Source: Flavipsychrobacter stenotrophus (GTDB lineage Bacteria; Bacteroidota; Bacteroidia; Chitinophagales; Chitinophagaceae). From it: a stretch of DNA of 7,153 nucleotides. The position numbers were made by a program, and so were the translations under genes. Shown piece after piece: positions 4,826 through 7,153 of this stretch. Position 1 is the first letter of the stretch, and each line of letters starts with the position of its first letter. Below the pieces are notes generated by a model. The model was not told the DNA's origin, ran no database searches, and saw only the letters and a list, made by a program, of their open reading frames with translations. The DNA lies in assembly GCA_947372365.1 (NCBI GenBank), contig CANBTK010000094.1:1-7153 (forward strand). The letters run 5' to 3'.

Positions 4826-7153
4826 GTGTCGGCTAAGAAAAAAAACACGCCTGAAAAGGCAGCAGAGAACGTAAAAAATGTTGTAACGCCTGCCCCGGCA
4901 GAAACATCGGCCCCTATAACTGACTTTTTTGAAACGAATGCCAAATGGGTGCCACTAATGGCTTTCGGCTTGCTGTCGCTGGGAGTACTCATTGTTTTCA
5001 AAGATTTCCTGTTTTTCGAAAAAGCCTATTTCTTTAAGGATATTGGCAGCGACTCGCTGAACTACTCCTTTCCGGGCATGTACGGCATGGCTGATTACAT
5101 AGCTAAGTACGGGCTGCCTAAGTGGTCATGGAGCATAGGCATGGGCCAGAGTGCCTTCTCATTTATGCTGCGCGACCCATTTGATATCTTCTACTACCTC
5201 GCTGGCAAAAACAGCATACAGTATGGCATAATATACAAGGAAGCCGCCAAGCTTATTGCCGCAGGCATGGTGTTTTTCTATTACCTGCGTAAGGTTAACT
5301 TATCGGCATTTACAGCAACCGTAGGCAGCCTGTTCTTTTCATTCTCAGGGTTTATGATACTGGGCAGCAGCTGGTACCTTTTCACATCCGAAGGGCTGAT
5401 ACTGGCGTTGTTCCTGCTGGCGTTCGAGCAGTTACTGAGCGATGGCACCTGGTACTTGTTCCCTGTTGCCGTATTCCTCACTGGTATTTCGCAGCCTTTT
5501 AACCTTTATGTTATGGGGCTGTTCCTCATTATATATACTTTCCTGCGCCTTGCACAAACCGGCAACCTGAATGTAAAAGATGGCGGTGGCATCATCCTTA
5601 AAATGGCAGGGTTGGGTGTAGTAGGCCTTATGCTGGCAGGGCCCTTCCTGCTTGAAAACGTAGTGCAGTTGCTGGAAAGCCCCCGTGGCGGTGGCAGCTT
5701 CTCGCTCGCCAATGGGCTGAAGGCTACCCCAATGTTCCAGCCAGCCGATAGGATTGAATTCGGCTCAGGCGTACTTCGATTCTTTTCCACCGACATACTG
5801 GGCGGTGGCAGGGACTTCAGGGGCTGGCGCAACCTGCTGGAAGCACCTATGTATTATTGCGGCATACCTTGCCTTATTTTAATGCCACAGGTGTTTGGCT
5901 TCCTGGACAAAAAGCTTAAAATCACCTTTGCCATATTCCTGGGCATCTGGATGCTGCCCGTAATATTCCCGTATTTCCGTTATGCCTTCTGGATGTTTTC
6001 AGGTAACTATTACAGGATATTTTCTTTCTTCGTAGCGCTGGTTTTCATCTACTTTTCCGTAACAGCCCTCGACCTTATTGTTAAGCGCAAAAAAATAAAC
6101 CTTATTACTTTAATAGTAACCATTGCAGCACTTTTCCTGCTGCTGAACTACCCTTACTTCCCTGAGGCAGGCGTGGTAAACCCGGGGCAGATGGGCTTCG
6201 CCAGCGTATTGCTGGTGAGCTACGGCGCTATGCTGTTTTTTATGTCGAAGAAAAGCGATATCACTTACCTGAAATATGGCTTCCTGGCATTGGTTTTTGT
6301 AGAGGCTATTTTCATGTCCTCTACGTTAATGAACGACAGGGACGCGCTCACGCCTGATGACCTGGAGCACCGTATCAGCTACAACGACCATACCAACGAG
6401 GCCGTGGCCTTCATACACCAGCAGGATAAATCTCCGTTTTACCGTATTGATAAGAATTATTCGTCATCGCCTGCCATGCACGGCTCTATTAACGATGCGC
6501 TGGCGCAGGGCTACTATGGCTCTACCAGCTATAGCTCATTTAACCAGGAAAACTATATTAACTACCTTACCCTTATGGGCATTTGCGAAGCCGGCGACGA
6601 AAACTCTTCGCGCTGGGCTATGGGCTTTGTGCGCAGGACGCTGCTGGAATCGCAGAACAGCGTAAAGTATATACTCACCAAGCAAATGTCCTTCCCTATG
6701 TGGCGCTTTGTATGCGACTCACTGGGCAAGTTTAATGATGTAATTGTACTGCGGAACAAATTCGTGCTGCCACTTGGCTACACCCACGATAAGTACATTA
6801 AAGAAAGCCTGTTCAATACCCTTTCTATGAGCCAGAAAGATTTTGTGAGCCTGGATGCCTGCGTGGTAAAAGATGCGGATGCTGCTAAATGCGCCGGGCT
6901 TCAGGAGTTCCAGCTGAAAGACACCTTTGCCACTAACATGTTTAACCCGGATGTTTATACCCAGAAAATCGCTGCATTGCGCCGGGACACCCTTACTGTA
7001 AGCCAATTCGGGCAAACGGCTATTACAGGTAAAATAAACCTGGCAAGCCCTAAAATAGTGTATTTGTCTATACCTTACGATGCAGGCTGGACTGCCAAAG
7101 TGGATGGCAAGGAACAAGAGAAACTAAAAATAAACGCAGGCCTCACTGGGCTG
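4826..7153 (+). CDS. YfhO-family polytopic membrane protein (3' partial)
   Basis: One frame stays open from GTG 4826 to the window edge (776 codons, no stop), so the C-terminus is missing. The nearest upstream in-frame stop is at 4739, with no ATG, GTG or TTG between it and 4826. The protein starts with a polar Lys/Ala/Pro-rich tail (about residues 1-38) and a first helix at about 41-58. The YfhO signature follows: GSDSLNYSFPG, then YGLPKWSWSIGMGQS (95-109), a periplasmic loop motif of these GT-C-like enzymes. Further hydrophobic helices appear at about 141-153, 164-180, 187-202, 209-219, 226-241, 258-275, 341-360, 366-382, 397-417, 424-440, 458-473 and 482-499. After about 500 comes a large soluble domain with LESQNSVKYILTK (607-619) and SIPYDAGWTAKVDGK (748-762), a C-terminal YfhO hallmark. 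In Firmicutes, YfhO works with CsbB in glycosylating lipoteichoic acid on the outer face of the membrane. Here it follows a CsbB-like gene by 236 nt, implying transfer of a lipid-linked sugar to an unknown acceptor. Confidence 0.9.
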   Translation, partial: MSAKKKNTPEKAAENVKNVVTPAPAETSAPITDFFETNAKWVPLMAFGLLSLGVLIVFKDFLFFEKAYFFKDIGSDSLNYSFPGMYGMADYIAKYGLPKWSWSIGMGQSAFSFMLRDPFDIFYYLAGKNSIQYGIIYKEAAKLIAAGMVFFYYLRKVNLSAFTATVGSLFFSFSGFMILGSSWYLFTSEGLILALFLLAFEQLLSDGTWYLFPVAVFLTGISQPFNLYVMGLFLIIYTFLRLAQTGNLNVKDGGGIILKMAGLGVVGLMLAGPFLLENVVQLLESPRGGGSFSLANGLKATPMFQPADRIEFGSGVLRFFSTDILGGGRDFRGWRNLLEAPMYYCGIPCLILMPQVFGFLDKKLKITFAIFLGIWMLPVIFPYFRYAFWMFSGNYYRIFSFFVALVFIYFSVTALDLIVKRKKINLITLIVTIAALFLLLNYPYFPEAGVVNPGQMGFASVLLVSYGAMLFFMSKKSDITYLKYGFLALVFVEAIFMSSTLMNDRDALTPDDLEHRISYNDHTNEAVAFIHQQDKSPFYRIDKNYSSSPAMHGSINDALAQGYYGSTSYSSFNQENYINYLTLMGICEAGDENSSRWAMGFVRRTLLESQNSVKYILTKQMSFPMWRFVCDSLGKFNDVIVLRNKFVLPLGYTHDKYIKESLFNTLSMSQKDFVSLDACVVKDADAAKCAGLQEFQLKDTFATNMFNPDVYTQKIAALRRDTLTVSQFGQTAITGKINLASPKIVYLSIPYDAGWTAKVDGKEQEKLKINAGLTGL

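Noticed and set aside
6357..6665. A 102-codon + strand frame
   Set aside because: It lies inside the YfhO coding frame in another phase, has no recognisable domain, and its composition reflects the codons of the real gene.
6719..7117. 132-codon antisense frame near the window end
   Set aside because: It lies opposite the well-conserved soluble domain of the YfhO protein and shows no domain of its own.

Overview
The window most likely comes from a member of the Bacteroidota. The first gene ends in a type A sorting domain of the type IX secretion system (T9SS), which is confined to that phylum. No Shine-Dalgarno sequences precede the starts, isoleucine is often coded by ATA, and the one plausible promoter resembles the Bacteroidota -33/-7 type. 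A Chitinophagales- or Sphingobacteriales-like host is a guess from general feel, not from a marker gene. All convincing genes lie on the + strand.

Layout: (1) 1-788 is the 3' end of a secreted NHL-repeat protein with an Ig-like stretch and a C-terminal T9SS signal. (2) 789-917 is a gap with a weak hairpin, an 11-T tract and a candidate promoter. (3) 918-4589 is a compact four-gene run: the N-terminal and C-terminal halves of a transketolase as two polypeptides, a WcaG-like short-chain epimerase/reductase, and a GtrB/CsbB-type membrane-anchored family 2 glycosyltransferase. (4) 4590-4825 is a gap holding a clear imperfect inverted repeat of about 90 nt. (5) 4826 to the window edge is a long open frame with no stop inside the window. 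It encodes a YfhO-family polytopic membrane protein, cut at its C-terminus.

How the genes may work together (inference): the split transketolase and the epimerase look like enzymes that build or remodel an unusual sugar. The GtrB-type enzyme would load a sugar onto undecaprenyl phosphate. The YfhO protein is a likely transferase on the outer face of the inner membrane. In Firmicutes, CsbB (GtrB type) and YfhO act together to decorate lipoteichoic acid. A Gram-negative Bacteroidota has no lipoteichoic acid, so the acceptor here would be something else. The first gene appears unrelated to the sugar genes and is separated from them by a probable transcription boundary.

The most useful leads are the ThDP-enzyme/epimerase/glycosyltransferase module paired with YfhO, the poly-T tract inside a candidate promoter spacer, and the inverted repeat before the YfhO gene. 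No CRISPR array, tRNA, rRNA, transposase or phage gene is visible.
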